From Acephala macrosclerotiorum (taxonomy: Eukaryota > Ascomycota > Leotiomycetes > Helotiales > Mollisiaceae): a stretch of DNA of 64,000 nt. The notes beneath the pieces were generated by a model that was not told where the DNA came from, searched no databases, and saw only the letters and a program-made list of their open reading frames with translations. The stretch lies in contig MU119456.1 of NCBI GenBank assembly GCA_014904845.1, forward strand, positions 16,142 through 80,141, given 5' to 3'. Of the stretch, positions 11,449 through 28,600 are shown piece after piece. Both the position numbers and the translations under genes were made by a program. The first letter of the stretch is position 1. Each line of letters starts with the position of its first letter.

Positions 11449-14236
11449 TCAATCCTTACTCCCCACCCTCTCTAAACTCCCACTCCTCTCCCTATGTTCC
11501 ACAAACGCCAACTCCTGACTTCCCCTCCCACCTTTGGGAGATTTAATCATCTCGAACATTGTCGAGAAGCGGCGACTGAGACGTCGGATCGAGGATTCAC
11601 TTTCTGGGCTATCCCTTTCACCTCTTCCCGCCCACCCGCCTCCACCATTACCACCCCACCCACCATTTCCCCATAGACTACTTCGTCGACTTTCGCCTGT
11701 TGGGAGACCATGGTGATCGTATGCTGGGTCGACTTGGTGTCTCGCCCCCGGAACCGAATTGAGGTAGATAGGATGCAACATCCCAACAGCATAAATCGCC
11801 ACAATCACGCAGTAGCTATACTCAACACTCAGTCCATCAACTCTCTGCACCGCAAACATAACAAACGCAAACACCGCACCCCCAGACGTCGCACCAGTAA
11901 TAAAACCCGCACCCCATTTCGTCCAACTCCCCAGTCCCCGAAGTCCAATCGCATACACAAGCGGGAAGATCGGGCCCTCGAAGAAGAAAAACACAATCGC
12001 CGGTCCTGCGATAGAGTTTGCATCTATACCCAGACTCATCGTCAAGACTGCGAAGATCATACATCCGACAAAGCTGATGAGGAGAAGGATGCGGGGGCTG
12101 ATTATGAGACATAAAAAGGCGAAGAATAAACGACCAAATGCAAAGACTGCGTGGGATATCAAGGTGTAGTTGTCGATAGAGAGTGTTAAACCGCTACCAC
12201 GGAGAGAGGACAATGATTCTAGCAGCGCACCGAACCAAACGGACATAGCTTCCTGCGCACCCACATACAAAAACTGCGCTATGACTACTAGAACCAAACT
12301 CGTAATCACCAGCGGTAGTTTCACACCCTTTAATAGAGGGATCGAGATCTTTTGTTCGCGGTAAATACCCAAGTCTTCGGATTGTTGTTGTAGATCGGAA
12401 TCCGTGGCTTCGGGGAGAGGCATGTAGTAGAAAAATAGAGCTAAAATGACTGTAAAGAGTGCGATAGCGAGGTAACTCCACTGGACGTCAATGAGTCCTA
12501 TATTTCGAGGCCCGTTGGAACTGAGGCCATTAAAGAGGACTTTTTCGGCTAGGACTTGGGAGAGGAGGGATGCGATGGCTTGTACGCCCTGCGCGAGCAG
12601 GAGGCGGAATTCGGAATGATAGCTTGGACCACAGAGAGCGAGGAAGGGATTCGCTGCAGTTTCGAGAATGGAGAGACCCATTCCAACGACGAAATTTGAG
12701 ATTATGAATCCGGGGAAAGATGTCAGGACGGCAGAGGGCCAGAACATTAATGTACCGGTACCGTAGATGCAGAGACCGACTATGAAGGTTGCTTTGAAGC
12801 CGGCTTTGCGGAGGACCCATTGTCCGATTAGGAGGGCGCCGAAGAAGTAGGCTCCGAAATAGGCGGTGGAGAGACCGAGGGTTTGGGCTGTGCTTTCTCC
12901 GGCTATCATTGCGATTTCGTTGTTAAGGGTGTTGAGGAGGCCGTAGGAGAAGCCCCAGAGGAAGAAGAGGATTGTTACCATGGTACAGTATTTGAATGAT
13001 TCCATGTCTTTGGTCTTGAGCATACTTTTTGGTCGTCTCATGTTGACGAATCCGAAGTAGGTGGTGTTGTCTGTCGTTTGAGTGTGTGCAGTTGCTGTAC
13101 GGTTCATCGTCCCAGGTTCCATGCCGGGAATGGTGAGGAAATCCATCATATCCATCTCTGCTTCTCGGTCACCACCAACCTGAGCCGGAGGCAATGCCCG
13201 AATCGGAGGGGCGACCAAATCTAGTCGATAGTCTCGATTACTGTTGCTAGATCTTCTCTGCACTTGGGATGAAATTGACTCAGTCTTGTACGTCACAGTT
13301 CCAGAACCACTGCGATCCGTAATCATTGCAGGTAGAATTCGTTTGACAAGCGGTTTCAGGGTCGGGATACAAGCACAAATAATCCCTACATTCACCTCAA
13401 CAGCAGACCACATCAAAGCTGTAGCCGCATTCCAAGCAAAGTCCGTTCCAGTACCCAATTGCTGATGAGCGACGACCTGGTTATCAACTGCTTGCTGGAG
13501 GTAATAAATCCGAATAACATCTACGATAGTGACGAACACACCGAGCGTGAATGTGAAAACCAGGACCGTCTTCTGTCGCTGAGGTAATCGCATACCAGTT
13601 AGGACTGGGATTGGAAGAACCAATATCGCTAGGTCGGTAATGATGTTAACAGGCGCTGAACAGAGATATAATGTCGTGATCGAAGTGCATTTGTTGCTCG
13701 TCTGTTTCGGATCGTATGCAGCACTCACAGGACTGCATTGGAACACATTCAAGAATGTCAATACCACGCCCGCGATATTGACCACAGCAAGCGTAACGTA
13801 TGAAGCGATTCGAAGCATATTCTGCGTATTCTTCGACATGCGGAGGTAGAAAATCAGGATTGAGGTCTTGGTCGCCATCAACGCAGGGTTATATAGAATC
13901 GTGAACGCATATTCGCTTCTCCGCAGAGAAGGGCGCCATGATTCTGGTATATCGACATCGTGTCTGCCCAATCCCTTCGCGGTGCCCCAATCAATCGAGA
14001 ATGAGAGGCCGAATGCGATGAACTGCAATTGTCAGCGTATTTCTCTACCAGGAATTGAATAAACATACCCAGGCGAGGATAATGACCCAATCATCCGCCG
14101 TCCTATTTCGCAGGATCCCGAATCTGCTAATGAGTCTCGAAACCACAAACACAGTCGCAAGCACAAACGTCGTAGTCGTAACAATGAAGACCGACTCGCC
14201 GCGCGAGTGGTCCTCATTAATCGTCGAGAACGACAT
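11449..14236 (-). CDS. Fusion membrane protein: fungal rhodopsin domain + MFS sugar permease-like transporter
   Basis: Two exons, 14236-14069 and 14022-11449, with an intron GTATGT...ATTGCAG, encode about 913 residues. Residues ~15-290 form the seven-helix 'fungal rhodopsin' integral membrane domain: 'RTADDWVIILAW', 'RMSKNTQNMLRIASY', 'CTSITTLYLCSAPVNIITD', 'LPIPVLTGMRLPQRQK', 'VDVIRIYYL', 'SAVEVNVGIICACIPTLKP'. A linker of about 100 polar residues leads to a second membrane part from ~396 ('MESFKYCTMVTILFFLWGF', 'GLLNTLNNEIA'), about 12 helices like the FucP/glucose-galactose permease group of the MFS. The tail of about 110 residues is Gly/Ser/Arg-rich. The frame is continuous across the linker, so the fusion is real in this DNA. 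Role is unknown; transport coupled to a membrane sensor is only an inference. Confidence 0.85.
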
Positions 14237-16453
14237 TTGAACGTCCTTTCCCTACTTTCAATCGTCGAGAAATGGGTTTATTTTCATGGTTGTCTTCGAA
14301 TCCAAGCCCCCATCAGGGACCAGTATGGGGATTTGTAGGGTTCGAGATGGGCTTTCCAGAAGAATGGTGGAAAGGTAGCCAATGGCCCAATTCAAAGTTT
14401 AAGGTATCTGACCGTGGAGATTTGGGTCTGAGGGTGAGGCTTGGATTGTTGCGGGAATAAAATTGTGATCTGTTGTCGCGGTGTCTCCGTCTCGAGTCCT
14501 CTCTTTCTCTCCTCTCTCTCTCGTCGTTCTTCGTTCCTCGTTCCTGACCGAACTGTATGAACGTGCACAAAGACCCTTGCTTCGCAATTGCAAGCAGATC
14601 AGACGTTGAGTTCGTTGTGTTTCATCTGAATCGTGCACGCAACACTCAAACACAAGACGCAAAGGGGGAGAACGAAGAGAAGAATCTTCAACAAACCTCC
14701 CTCCTCCCTCCTCCCTCCTCCTCCGAACCACCTGCCGCTACCCGCAGCTCAACAGGCCGTCCAGCTCACCCAATCCCATCCCGTCGGATCTGGGGACGCA
14801 GCGCAAGAAACGGCGAGCTATAGGACAAAGACCGGGAAAACCCCAGCCTCGACCGTTCTTCGTGGGCAGCGATTCGTCAAACTATCTCGAGATGGGGCGA
14901 AAAGTGAGGGTTTGGGATCGCCAACCTTGACATAAACGACTATTTTTGCGACCACTCATGTCTCAGTATTAAGCACTTGCCCCGCATTTTAGGGAGCGAG
15001 TGCCTTGCGCCAGTGACGTCTCGACTGCATCTTGGCATCTACGAGTCAGAGGCGATGAAATTAAGTTTTTAATTACTCTGAAGTTGGTTAAGCTTGCGTT
15101 TATCTTGCTCATTTGTTTTGCCGGATCTGAGAAACGGGAGAGCGTGAGGCTTGCCGCTGAGTGAACTGAGTTTTTGGCGACATTCAAGGAAGCTATCACG
15201 TGCTGTAAGCTAGGCTGTTCTTTGGGAGGGAAGAGCGTTTGCTGCTTTGAGGCATTACTCGTGAGCTTCTGCTTCCTCTTGGGATTTCCTCTGTTCAGCT
15301 TAGGGCAGCTTGGCCTTCCCGAGCCGATCCCAAAAAGAGAGTTTTGCTTCGGCGGAGAAGATCCCGTCTCAACATCCTTCATAAACATTATACCACGCAA
15401 ACACTCGCTTAACCAACTTGTGCATTCTTCACCTAACCAACCACAATGCCCATCGAAACCGAATCCCAAGAAAAGAAGCGAGGAACCGTTTGTGACGTAT
15501 ATCCGCGAACAATTCCCCTTCCCTTCACCCGCATCAAATTCCCCAGATCTCGTTGCCTTGGATCCGTGGGTTGGGGGGCGGGATCTTATCGTCTGTGTGT
15601 TGCAGGATCAGGAATCAGGATCGTTGGGGACGGGAACTCGATGAAAGGTGGGTGAAAAAGGCGGGCAGAAGATGCGACCCCGCATGCGCCCATTTTGAAA
15701 ATGGGGGGAAGTCGGCCCGAACGATTTTGCGGTGGACACACGTGATGGAGGTTGAAGGAGAAAAGCCTGAATTGAGCGGGAGGATTGATACTCGAGTCTT
15801 TTTGGTGAGACGACGGCGAACGGGAGGTGAGATGACGAGATATGGTGTGGAAAGTGGGTTTGAGCGTTGGAAAATTTATCGAATGGGGGAAGAGGAAGGT
15901 GATAGGGTCGAGGAATCAGGTGAGGGTGAGAAAAGTACATATTTTGGAGGGTATTGAGATTCCGGTCCAGATTTCTGGAAAAAGGGGAGACGATGAGCCC
16001 CATTTTCATTCTCGCTTGTGGAAAGGGGGTGTCGATTCATTTTTTGAGAGATATCTTGATTTGAAGAAGTGAAAGATATGTGATTTGGTTTTATACAATA
16101 AACATCTGCTATGATGAAAATCCTTTCCCGATCCCAATCCCGAACGCCATGCCTTGCTAGCTGATGAGCTAACTCGCAATCCAGATATCAAAATTAAGTA
16201 AAAGTTCCCAGTAACATGCCTTCGTGACCGACCGCCGCCAGATGAGACGAAACCAAAGCAGACCAGAACTCCGAAGCAGTTGCTCGCTCGCTGTACCGCG
16301 TCATGCATGCCTTTGTACACCTTTCCTCCTTTCCATCCATCCATCCCAAGTCCCTCCCCTTTCCCGCTTCCATCTAACTCAATTCAATCCTCTTGGTTGA
16401 AGAAGCCTGCACCGCTTCACCTTTGGTAATTTGAGTAAAGGTAAGAATGGCAA
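14237..16453. other. Intergenic region, promoter side of the fusion transporter
   Basis: No gene recognised in about 2.2 kb. The part next to 14,237 is the probable promoter and leader of the transporter, with CT-rich tracts near 14,490-14,530. Several overlapping short frames on both strands (for example 15,174-15,644) have biased composition and no family features. Confidence 0.5.
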
Positions 16454-19344
<2,891 letters not shown>

Positions 19345-20510
19345 GATGATGGAACGAAGTAAAAAAAAAAAGACAGTGGCGGGGAGGGGTGGGCGTGTGT
19401 CGAGCAAATAGGATCGTCACATCATAAAGGCAAATCCCGATGGGCGCATGCCGTCGGCCAGAAACGCTGCTCCTCTGTCTGTGCCTGCGTTGCCGTATCT
19501 CTGTTGAAGAGAGACACTGCAGAGACCAAATGAGAGCTGTGGATTTTAGGGTTGAAGTGGACGTGAGGCACCAATGGCGCTGGCCTGTCGAGAAGTGACC
19601 GGACCGTCCTGCACCGAATTGCCCCAGCTTTGTGCACCCGGCTCCACTGATCAGTTGACAGAAATGGCGTTGGAAGACGTGGTAGACCTGGCGCAGTGTT
19701 CGAGCTGTATATACGAGATGCCTCGGCACGGTGGTGGCGCTGGCGGTGAATGGGTGGCGTCTCAGTGATCGGTGACCGTTAGGAGGCTCTCCGATGTCGA
19801 GGAAGGCCCTCGTAGTTATCGACAGGAGTCAGGTCCTGAAGAGAAAAATACTTTCGTAAAAGAACTGCAGAAGGGAGAAGGGCTGGCTGGGCTGACTAGG
19901 CTGATGTTTGGCTTGTTCGATTCGAGATTGCGGGGAGGAAGAACTAGTTTTGGCATGCAGGAGGGCTAGGGGTGATCTCCCTCGCCGAAAACGTGGGTCG
20001 TGAAAGTGGGATGCTGGGCTCTTGCTGACACGACGTGAAATTTGGCGTCTGACTTTGACTTTGACTTTGACGAACGTGAACGAGATGATGAAGGAGGCAC
20101 CAGGTTTACAAATATCAGATAAAATGGTAAAACGTGAAAGGAAATAATCATGCCAGCTAGGTCATTCGCAGAGCAGAGTTGAATCGCTGAGGTCTGTACC
20201 TTGCGGGGACATGCCTGATCCAAGACGAGTCTCCGAAACCATGGTTGGAGAAGGTCTGGTAGAGCACTCTCGTATGTGGAATCGAACAAGCTGGGAGCTG
20301 GGCGTCGCAAAACTCTGAATCGGTCGATGCACGCGGCAGGTAGGGGGTGCTCTCACCTCCTCTGAACTTTACTACCTATCGTCCCTGCGATCCGCCGTGG
20401 CAAGTTGGGGACCTGAAAAACGTGCAGCAATACTCAATATCAATCCCTACCTAGCCCATCACAATTTGCAAGTCACAAGAGAGAGAGCCGCTGTAGCTGC
20501 TCGCCTCCAC

Positions 20511-20534
20511 ACATGCACATGCACATGCACATGC
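20511..20534. repeat. ACATGC microsatellite
   Basis: Four perfect copies of the hexamer ACATGC in tandem. Confidence 0.9.
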
Positions 20535-21212
20535 CAGATATCGCCGGCAAGCCGAAGAAAGCGAGTCTCGAGGCATTTGACCTGGCAGGTCCATATTTCC
20601 GCAAGTATCCCAACAGCAAAGATGTACAATGCGATCGAGATACGATTGGTGCGCATGTCCGCAAATACCGGCGTCTTCTCTCCGCGCGCTCGCTGCGGTA
20701 TCACGAACAGGAAGGTTGCAATGCGCAATGTAGGTAAGCTTTCGAGGCTTTATCATGAAGCTTGAGAAGCTTCCAAGTTGGGCAAATGAGCAGCGATCTC
20801 TCGTCTCCGAACTTGGACTGAAATCACTCAGAAGGTGTTTTCAACACATAGTTTGGACCCTGAAATCTCATCCTAAACAGCGCTTGCGTCCTGCAAGAAC
20901 CGTTCCAAGGGTTTCCAGGCTTCGTTGATCCCTATTCAAATAAGCGAGGATCCGGATCGCGCCAGAATCTCCCTCAGAACCTTCTCTCAGCCTTCTGGAA
21001 ACCCGTCAAACCCGTCAAACCATCATCGCCCCATCAAAAATCTCTCGTCACTCCACTATCACGACCAAGGTCAAGCTGAACGTCGCATTAAACTATCCCT
21101 TCATATCAAAACCGCATTGATCCAACCCACAACCCGCTACCGGTTTCCCAGTTTTAACTATCCAAGATCTCAACAGCCCCATCTAAATAAATTAACTGAT
21201 GTTTACTACCCA

Positions 21213-21355
21213 CAGGGCCTTTTAAATGTTAATTCTGAGGTGGTTGTGGCCGTGTCTCCAAGGGGTGGTCAGACCAATCCCCTATTCGAGATCACAGTGT
21301 TTTACTATATATAGTTAAATACTGGTCATTGCTTATTAACATTTAATAGGGCCTA
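21213..21355. mobile_element. Possible MITE-like element with ~21 bp terminal inverted repeats
   Basis: The left end CAGGGCCTTTTAAATGTTAAT (21,213-21,233) matches the reverse complement of the right end (21,335-21,355) at 18 of 21 positions. The 143 bp element carries no frame. No clear target-site duplication is seen. The size and end structure suggest a non-autonomous DNA transposon remnant, but a simple inverted repeat is also possible. Confidence 0.45.
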
Positions 21356-24300
21356 TAGGGAGTATTTCGCAAGCTTCGCGTCGGGTCGTGCAATGGCAAG
21401 CATATCGCGGCAACCCACCGGGACATGGGAATCTAAATGCTGAAATGAGAGTCGCTCACTGAAACAACGCCAGTAACAATCCGGGTCTCGTTCCTTTCGC
21501 TCGAGGGTTCCCCGCAAATTCCGCAAGCTGCACCTTTCTTGTTCCTTCTGCATGTCGTCTCTCTCTAGTTCCTGCTCGTCTAGCCTTTTCTTGTTGTGGG
21601 CTTTTCGGAAGCAAACGGTCCGGTTGTCAATTTTTGTGTTAATGCTTTTGACGACACGACAATTGTTGATTTTTCATACAAGGTACCGCCGACCATCCAC
21701 CAAAAAAGATCTACACGGGAAGATCGTCATCGTATCGTATCGTAATGTTCACTCGTTCGTCCACCGGATAGGATGAAATATCTTCTAGAAGTCTAGAAGT
21801 CTTTTGTCGTCCGGCGTAAACTCCAAAAGTAGATAGGCTCCGAAAGAGGGGAACGACTTATCAGATAGAACATTGGCCCCTCAGGGGAATATGCCGGAGG
21901 TACCTTACAAGACCCCTCGATTCAGGACCCCATCTTCATGTCGTGGTCATGTACCTCGACGGAATCCGGGGAAAGTTCCTCAGGGCAGATGCACGTCTCG
22001 GTGAAACAAAGAGGCCGAGATCTATCTAGGAAGGGTCAGCAGGAGAAAGTGCTCCTTCTATCCGATATGGTTGCCTTCTTTGCATGTGTTATTGTGCGTT
22101 TTGATGCAGGGGAGAGGGGTGAGGAGCGGATGAATTTTTGTCCTGAGGGGGCTGACGTGCAGGAGGTCTTCTTGAATGAGCGCATGTTACACATGAACGT
22201 GGCATGCTTGAAATAGATGGAGAGGTACGGAGAGAGCAAAAGGACCGGTAGCAATTGAGCCATACTCCACACTCACCTTTGTGGAGAGTGTGGAGGTGGG
22301 TTTAGGCGTTAATGCGTCCATCTCCAGAGAATAGAGAGGGTGATCTCCAGAGCATGAATTAATTGCTCGGTTTGACGACATCCAAGGTTGAGAATACCTC
22401 CGCCTCGGTCGAAGTCCCAAGTAGCTTTCAGACATTCTCCTCTACAAGATACTTCGAAGCAGACAACCCACAAGATGTCGTCGGCACTGGCTTCCCGCCT
22501 TCACTCGAGCTATCGCTGCGACCCGTCCCGCTGCGAATGTCGGTGATCTCATGACACCGGCGGCTACGGCAATGCTCGCCTCTCCCTCCCTTCGTCTCCT
22601 TTCTCCTCCTCCATCTACTCGATCTTCATCATGCTAACGACTCGCCTCAGTGCTTCGATCTTTTACCCCGCCATCTACTCTTGCCACGATCACAACACTC
22701 CTCTTAACTTACGACTATACGACCCGTCTCATACCTCCTCGCAGATTCAAAGGAGTACGTTCCCGTCTCGGTGATAGAAAAATCTCCGAGCTTACTTGGT
22801 GCATCATCCTCCCGCGAATATTCCGAATAACCTAAAGTCGGGTTAGACGCTCCGACATTCCGCAAACGATTAATGAGAAATACTATTTCATCCCATCTCG
22901 AGGATCTGAAAGCGGCAGAGCACCTCGGACAAGCTTCGATGTTCTCCTGGAGGAGGCTGGTGCGATAGTTTGGGTGACGGCTTGCACATTGTCAACTTCA
23001 CACTCGCTCAAAAAGTGTAGGACTTTGCCGCCTGTCCCGAAGACTATTGATAGATTGGACTTTCTCCTTTTTGTATTGTACCAGAGTTTCCCGCTAGGCT
23101 TTTTTGCACCCAATATTCGTTATTGGCAGCACGTTTCTCGGCTTCAAATCTATTTCAGCAGCCCTGAGACACCGGGCTCTTATCGCAAAGTCTGCGAAAG
23201 GAATATAATCCGCTCCTTCTACATTGTACTATACGTTACTCTTAAGCGAGAGTTTTCAAATATATTCGCAGTTACAATATCTTGTTCGCGCCGAATATTG
23301 GAATTAGACATCATATCAAAAAGCTAATATCTCATTCACTTAAAGTTTTTGGTTTCTCGGTTGGACATGTTCCAATTCTGTTTCACGTATACAACGCATT
23401 AAAACAAAAACTTTATCATTGCATCTTCCGTCTCCGAGTTTCAATTCACTTCTAGTGACTGGAGTAGAGTAATCGAATTCAAGTTCAATTTCTTTCGCGT
23501 TTACCTTTTACTCAAATCGAAACCTCCCTTCTTCCTGTCCCGCTCTCATTGCCTTTGAATTTCGATTCACCTATTTCAGCACCTGCTCTCGATTTGCGAT
23601 AGAAATTTCTACCCTTCAACGCGAATATAAAACTCGTGCCTCGAGAACAATCTCCTTTCCTGTCTTCAACTAAACCTTCACGGTGTTTGATCTAGACTTT
23701 AGCATCCGCCCTAGCGACTAACAATAGCATTACAAACTTCATGCCCCTGCCTCTTCCTCCTTTGGACACCTATTTTGCTTTCAATTCATATCTCCACTGA
23801 GAATGCTTCAATGCGTCAAATAACCGCTTTTGTTGTCAATAATCCTTTTCATTACCATTTTCGCAGTTTTCTTCCGCTTGTTTCTCAGCTTCAGGCACAA
23901 CAAAGTACAACTGAGACTAAACATCTTCCCAGAATCTCGTCTAGTAATGTATTGTTGGTGTGCCAGTCCAACACGGTTCTCTCCTGTATTCCGGTTCTTG
24001 CATGTTTGGTAGAAGCGAGGTTTAGCCGGATGGTGTGGGGATCTGTAGGAGATTGGAGGGTTGGCTGAAGCTTCTGCTTCTTCTGTTGATGACTTCATGA
24101 TTTGCTGTTTGTATTCAATTTTATAACACTTACAGTCAAGAAATGCCTTGCAGTTGAGGTGGTTACGCACTGTCGAAGAGTTGGTTCGTTTACGGCTCTC
24201 TATATAATCCTGCATGTTGTTTGATCTCATTTATGAAAGGAACGAGTTTTTAGGCTTGATCGAGGCATGCTCAAAGGTTCTAGTGGTGAGGTAATATCAA

Positions 24301-25653
24301 TTATCTTACTTCCCCAGCAGTGAGCACCCGAAGATTTCGGGCTGGCTCCTTTTCTTGGCCACACCTAAGCACGTCCTTCCAGATCTCTCGTTCCGCACTC
24401 AACTTTCTCAACTCTATTGCACTCTATAACCTTCCTGTTTTTCAAAGAAAACATAATGCGAATTCGAGATGTTCGAAGTATTGATCTCAAAATCGAAAAC
24501 TCTATCCCACCCGCCTTACATTTACACTCCTCTTTGCCCCGTGCACCGAACGAGAAAATGACATCAAGTTCGCCATTGGAAACTACAACTGCGCCATTTT
24601 GGTTGATTGGTTTACAATTACTTCTTTGTTGAAGCCATTACTAGTCTTCCATTGTTCGAGTCCCGGTTCGTTACTGTTCTTCGCAGAGATCTTTTCAGCC
24701 CTCGTACTTTGGAGCGATATCGATGTTGCCAAGGGACAGGCATGAATTCACTTCTTCGTTGAAGATGAGTGCGAATCAGTGCTATGCACTCAGCCATTCT
24801 TGTATTGTGCGAATGTCTATTGGCCACGGTTCCCTTGAAAATCTGCAGGCTGTCTAGCTACATCTTCGTCAGTTGATTTCTCGTAATTCGGTAGTATTGA
24901 GGAATGATGCGCTGGAATATCGTATCATGTTGGCATGGGGCCGCACAATTGATCATGCATCGGCTCATATATGCATTTGGCCGGGCCGGGCCGAGATGCC
25001 GCGGTGAGAGCACTTTATTGAGCATTCCCACTTAGCTAGAAGGGCGGACTATATATCAATGCCACTCCTTTTGCCCTCCCAGCTGATAATTTTGGGGAAC
25101 ATGCATTGCTAAGTGATCTTGCATTCACCTTTGTTACTGGCCTCAAAACTCACCTTGAGTTCGAATTCACGTCGATTGCCATCCATATCTGTCTATACTA
25201 CAGCTCACATTGAGCCGTAGCCCATGGTATAAAAGACCTCTCGAGGACAGGATATTTTTTCTCCCTGCTTCCATCAAAGCTGAACGAAGCCTGGCCAGAT
25301 TGCCTGTTCTGCTTCCTCGACCTCCACGAACCACCCTTCGCTACATATTGGCGGCTAGTATCTGCCTTTTGCCTTAGGTCTTCCACCTCGATCCGATGCC
25401 AAAGCCTTGCAAAACAAGTATTTAAACTTGTTTTCGCTGTTAACAGTTTCCTTCGCTGTTATTAATCATCACTGAGTTCGAAACTCTACCTTCCCACTCG
25501 AATGCAATGTCCAGGAAACTGAAAGCCCTCCATATCCTCCTAGGTTCTGTAACCTGTTAAACTTTACGACTAAGGCCTGCATCTCGGCCTCCTCCTCATA
25601 GCAAGAACTTCATCCTCAGTGTGGTTGAGGACCGAGGTGTTGCCGCGAAGCGA

Positions 25654-28600
25654 GGTATATATACTCAGACAGGAGTGTGAAAGAAATGCAAGGAGAAGAT
25701 GGATGACGGTATTCACTTTCGTGTCTGAGGCTTTGAGAGTGGTTTGATTTGTTACCATAATCAAGTTAGAAGTCGAGGCAGTTGATACTTCTTTTCTTTC
25801 CAACTTCCTTTTCGAGTTTCAACCTCCGTGTGAAGGTTCGAGCTCTAAGTCAGTCTTTTACAGTACAATAAAGTGTAAAAAGGCCTTGGTCTTCGATAAC
25901 CCCGCCTCTCCATTAGAGACACAAGACTAAGATGACGGCATTTAAGTTCAGGATAACGAGTGGCCCCATCATCACAGCCGGCGATCGCTCGCGATGAATT
26001 CCCCCCAGCGGCGGATTTCTTGCTAAGCTTCAGCTTCTATCCTTCATATATCAGCTCCTTTCAAATTTTTCTTGAACTTCTCGCCGTCAATTTTCCTATT
26101 TGTTATCATCACCCCTTTTTTTGGCGAATCCTTCGTCACAAAACCATGGGTTTCGGACCTCCGAGCAATGTTCAAAGGATAATTTCCCTCTCTGTCTTAG
26201 GCATGGCACGACTAAATACCTCAGTACGAAACAAGACCCTTGGCAGAAGAACAAAGGATTCTCCTAGTTCCAGTTCTCCTTCTGCCTTTCTTGTTTGCGG
26301 AATGTCTATAAGGAGGACGGACACGAATATATATAGTGGTAAAGCGGGGCGGGACCTACTCTGACAGCACTGCTGCTGCGTCGGGAGTGATTCACTTAAT
26401 CGAGATTCGAGCTGCTCCTAAGCTCCTTATTTCTAATTAGGTTTTGAGATCTTAGTGTGTCAAGTTTTGAAAAGGCTACCAGAAAGTGAATAGTCCATGG
26501 GCAGGCATGTCCCGCTTTCCCTTTCGCTTCATCTTTTCTCAACTATATAAAGCCGGGTCATTTTCGGCCTAGAGACACAACCAACAGATCCACCAAGATT
26601 ATCGCAACGAGAAGAGCTCAAGTGGATTGAGTAGAATATGTTTTACTTTACATTCTAGACGACGTATATTTCTGCTTTGTAAAGTGCTGTAGAATGGTCG
26701 AATACGGTGATAGTGTGATTGACGGTACATGCTAGGATGTCTAACTAATAAGTGAATGATCACCGTCAAACGCTGGAATGTTGTCAATGACCTTTCTGCT
26801 GTTGACAATCGAGCATTACAGATTCTCAATCTAGTCCGTTCCGAAATAGGATATCGCAGTTCCCATTCAATCCCTTTCTGGATGAAGGAAGCTAGTCTAA
26901 GGCCCTTTCAACCAAACCTCGGGCACTGGCCCTTGAGCCAATAGAGTGTTCTTCAAACAGCTTATGCAACGCTGTACACTACTCGTTGGCCAGCTGCTGA
27001 CTTGAAACACGCAGAGGGAGGCAATATATACTCCTCTCACTCCTCTTAAGTTCTCGAGGCTAGAAGAAATGAAGGAGAAGAGATGAAAGTCCCAGCAATC
27101 GAAGGAGTTTGATGTCAATAAGGAGCTACTATCCCAGGGTGCTTGGAAATCTTCAGCAGTCACCGGATGTCGAGCGAATTGAATGCCGCTGGTCGATATT
27201 GTTGGTACTAGACGTGGACAGTAGTGTCGAGCTCGATTAGAGAGCAAAGATGCTGTGGAAGCCACCTCGCCTAGCACTTCCCCCGTTACCCCACCTGCCT
27301 TTTTGGGACATTCCTTGGCAACCTCTCTTCTGGATCGTTTGAATACCGAAATCCAACTATTTTCATGTTGCATCGAGCTTTATGGGAGACATATATATAA
27401 GCTTCGGCAAAGAATTTTCTACCACGAACATGCACCACCAGCCTTCAGATGGACGATCTACAGCAGCTGGTGGAGGTTGAGATGAAGTTGCGTGTTCTAT
27501 CATCACGCCTCGTTCTTTTAGGTAAGCTCTCGGAATTCCAAATCGCTCTAAACGCAGAGGAAATTGGTTGACTCTCTGCCCTAGTTGAGGTGAAGTTGGT
27601 CCGAGGTTGACAACGGGGAATGGCAGCTCAGTCTTCACCCCCGACCTCACCTTCGCAGCCCCCCTCCTAGAAGTGGTAACAAAGCAAGGAGTCTGACAAT
27701 TCTTATCGCCCGGAGTGAGATGCTGTTTTGAGGGAAAGGTTGCAGCATGAGGGCACGCGGCCTTGATGGTGTCGCATCTTAAGCTCGTTCTTCGTCTCGG
27801 GATGAGCGGTATTTATACTCGTCTTTCAAGTCAATTTTCAGTCGCTTGACGCGGTTCGAGAGTGGTTTCACTCGTAAGGCAGATACGTGTATGAAATGAA
27901 GTCTGAGATTATTTTAGCGCAAAAGATGAAACTGCTCTCTCTATAAGGGATGGGAAGATAATATGAGGAAGCTTCAACCTTGACCTTCCAGCCGTCCCCG
28001 CCAAGAGGGAGTGTCCAATGTCTTGAGTATGACCAACAGATACTACCTATTCTCTGCTAGGCTGTTCCCCCTCTTACTGAATTGTCCTCTTCCTCCATAG
28101 GATGAGTTTAATCCATATTTGCTTGAATTGAGATTGGGGTCGGCGAAAATGCATCCGAGATAATTTGACAGCGACGAGCATTTTAGCAACAATCTCTATA
28201 TCAAATCGCAAGTCTTACTCTAAGCAAAGAATAGGTAAGCCAGTGCCACACTTCAGCTAGGATCTTGGCAGATAGCTTGCGACTCCGTCGAGTTCATGCG
28301 AGATCCTTCTTGCCCTAGTCTCACATGTTGAGAAGTTGATCTGTGCCTTGGGCAAAGGAGAGGTGATATTTATACCCGCATGGCTGTGATGTCACTCCTC
28401 CACAAAGTGAATAGACGAACAAAGTTGAATTTACCTTCTCGCTCTTCAAGAGGAATGCCTATTGCGAGACTCGCTCTCGAAGAGCGCTAATGAAAGTCCA
28501 AGGTACTGAGGGTATGTACACCTTTCTCACGCATACCGTACTACGTTGTAGGGACGTCCCACCAGGACGGAAGCTACTTACGAAGGAATATGGGAAGGGA

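Noticed and set aside
15174..15644. 156-codon plus-strand frame
   Set aside because: Starts without good context and opposite-strand frames of similar length overlap; no domain seen.
20511..20534. Possible CRISPR or larger satellite array
   Set aside because: Only four hexamer copies; the DNA is eukaryotic and no spacer-repeat structure exists anywhere in the window.
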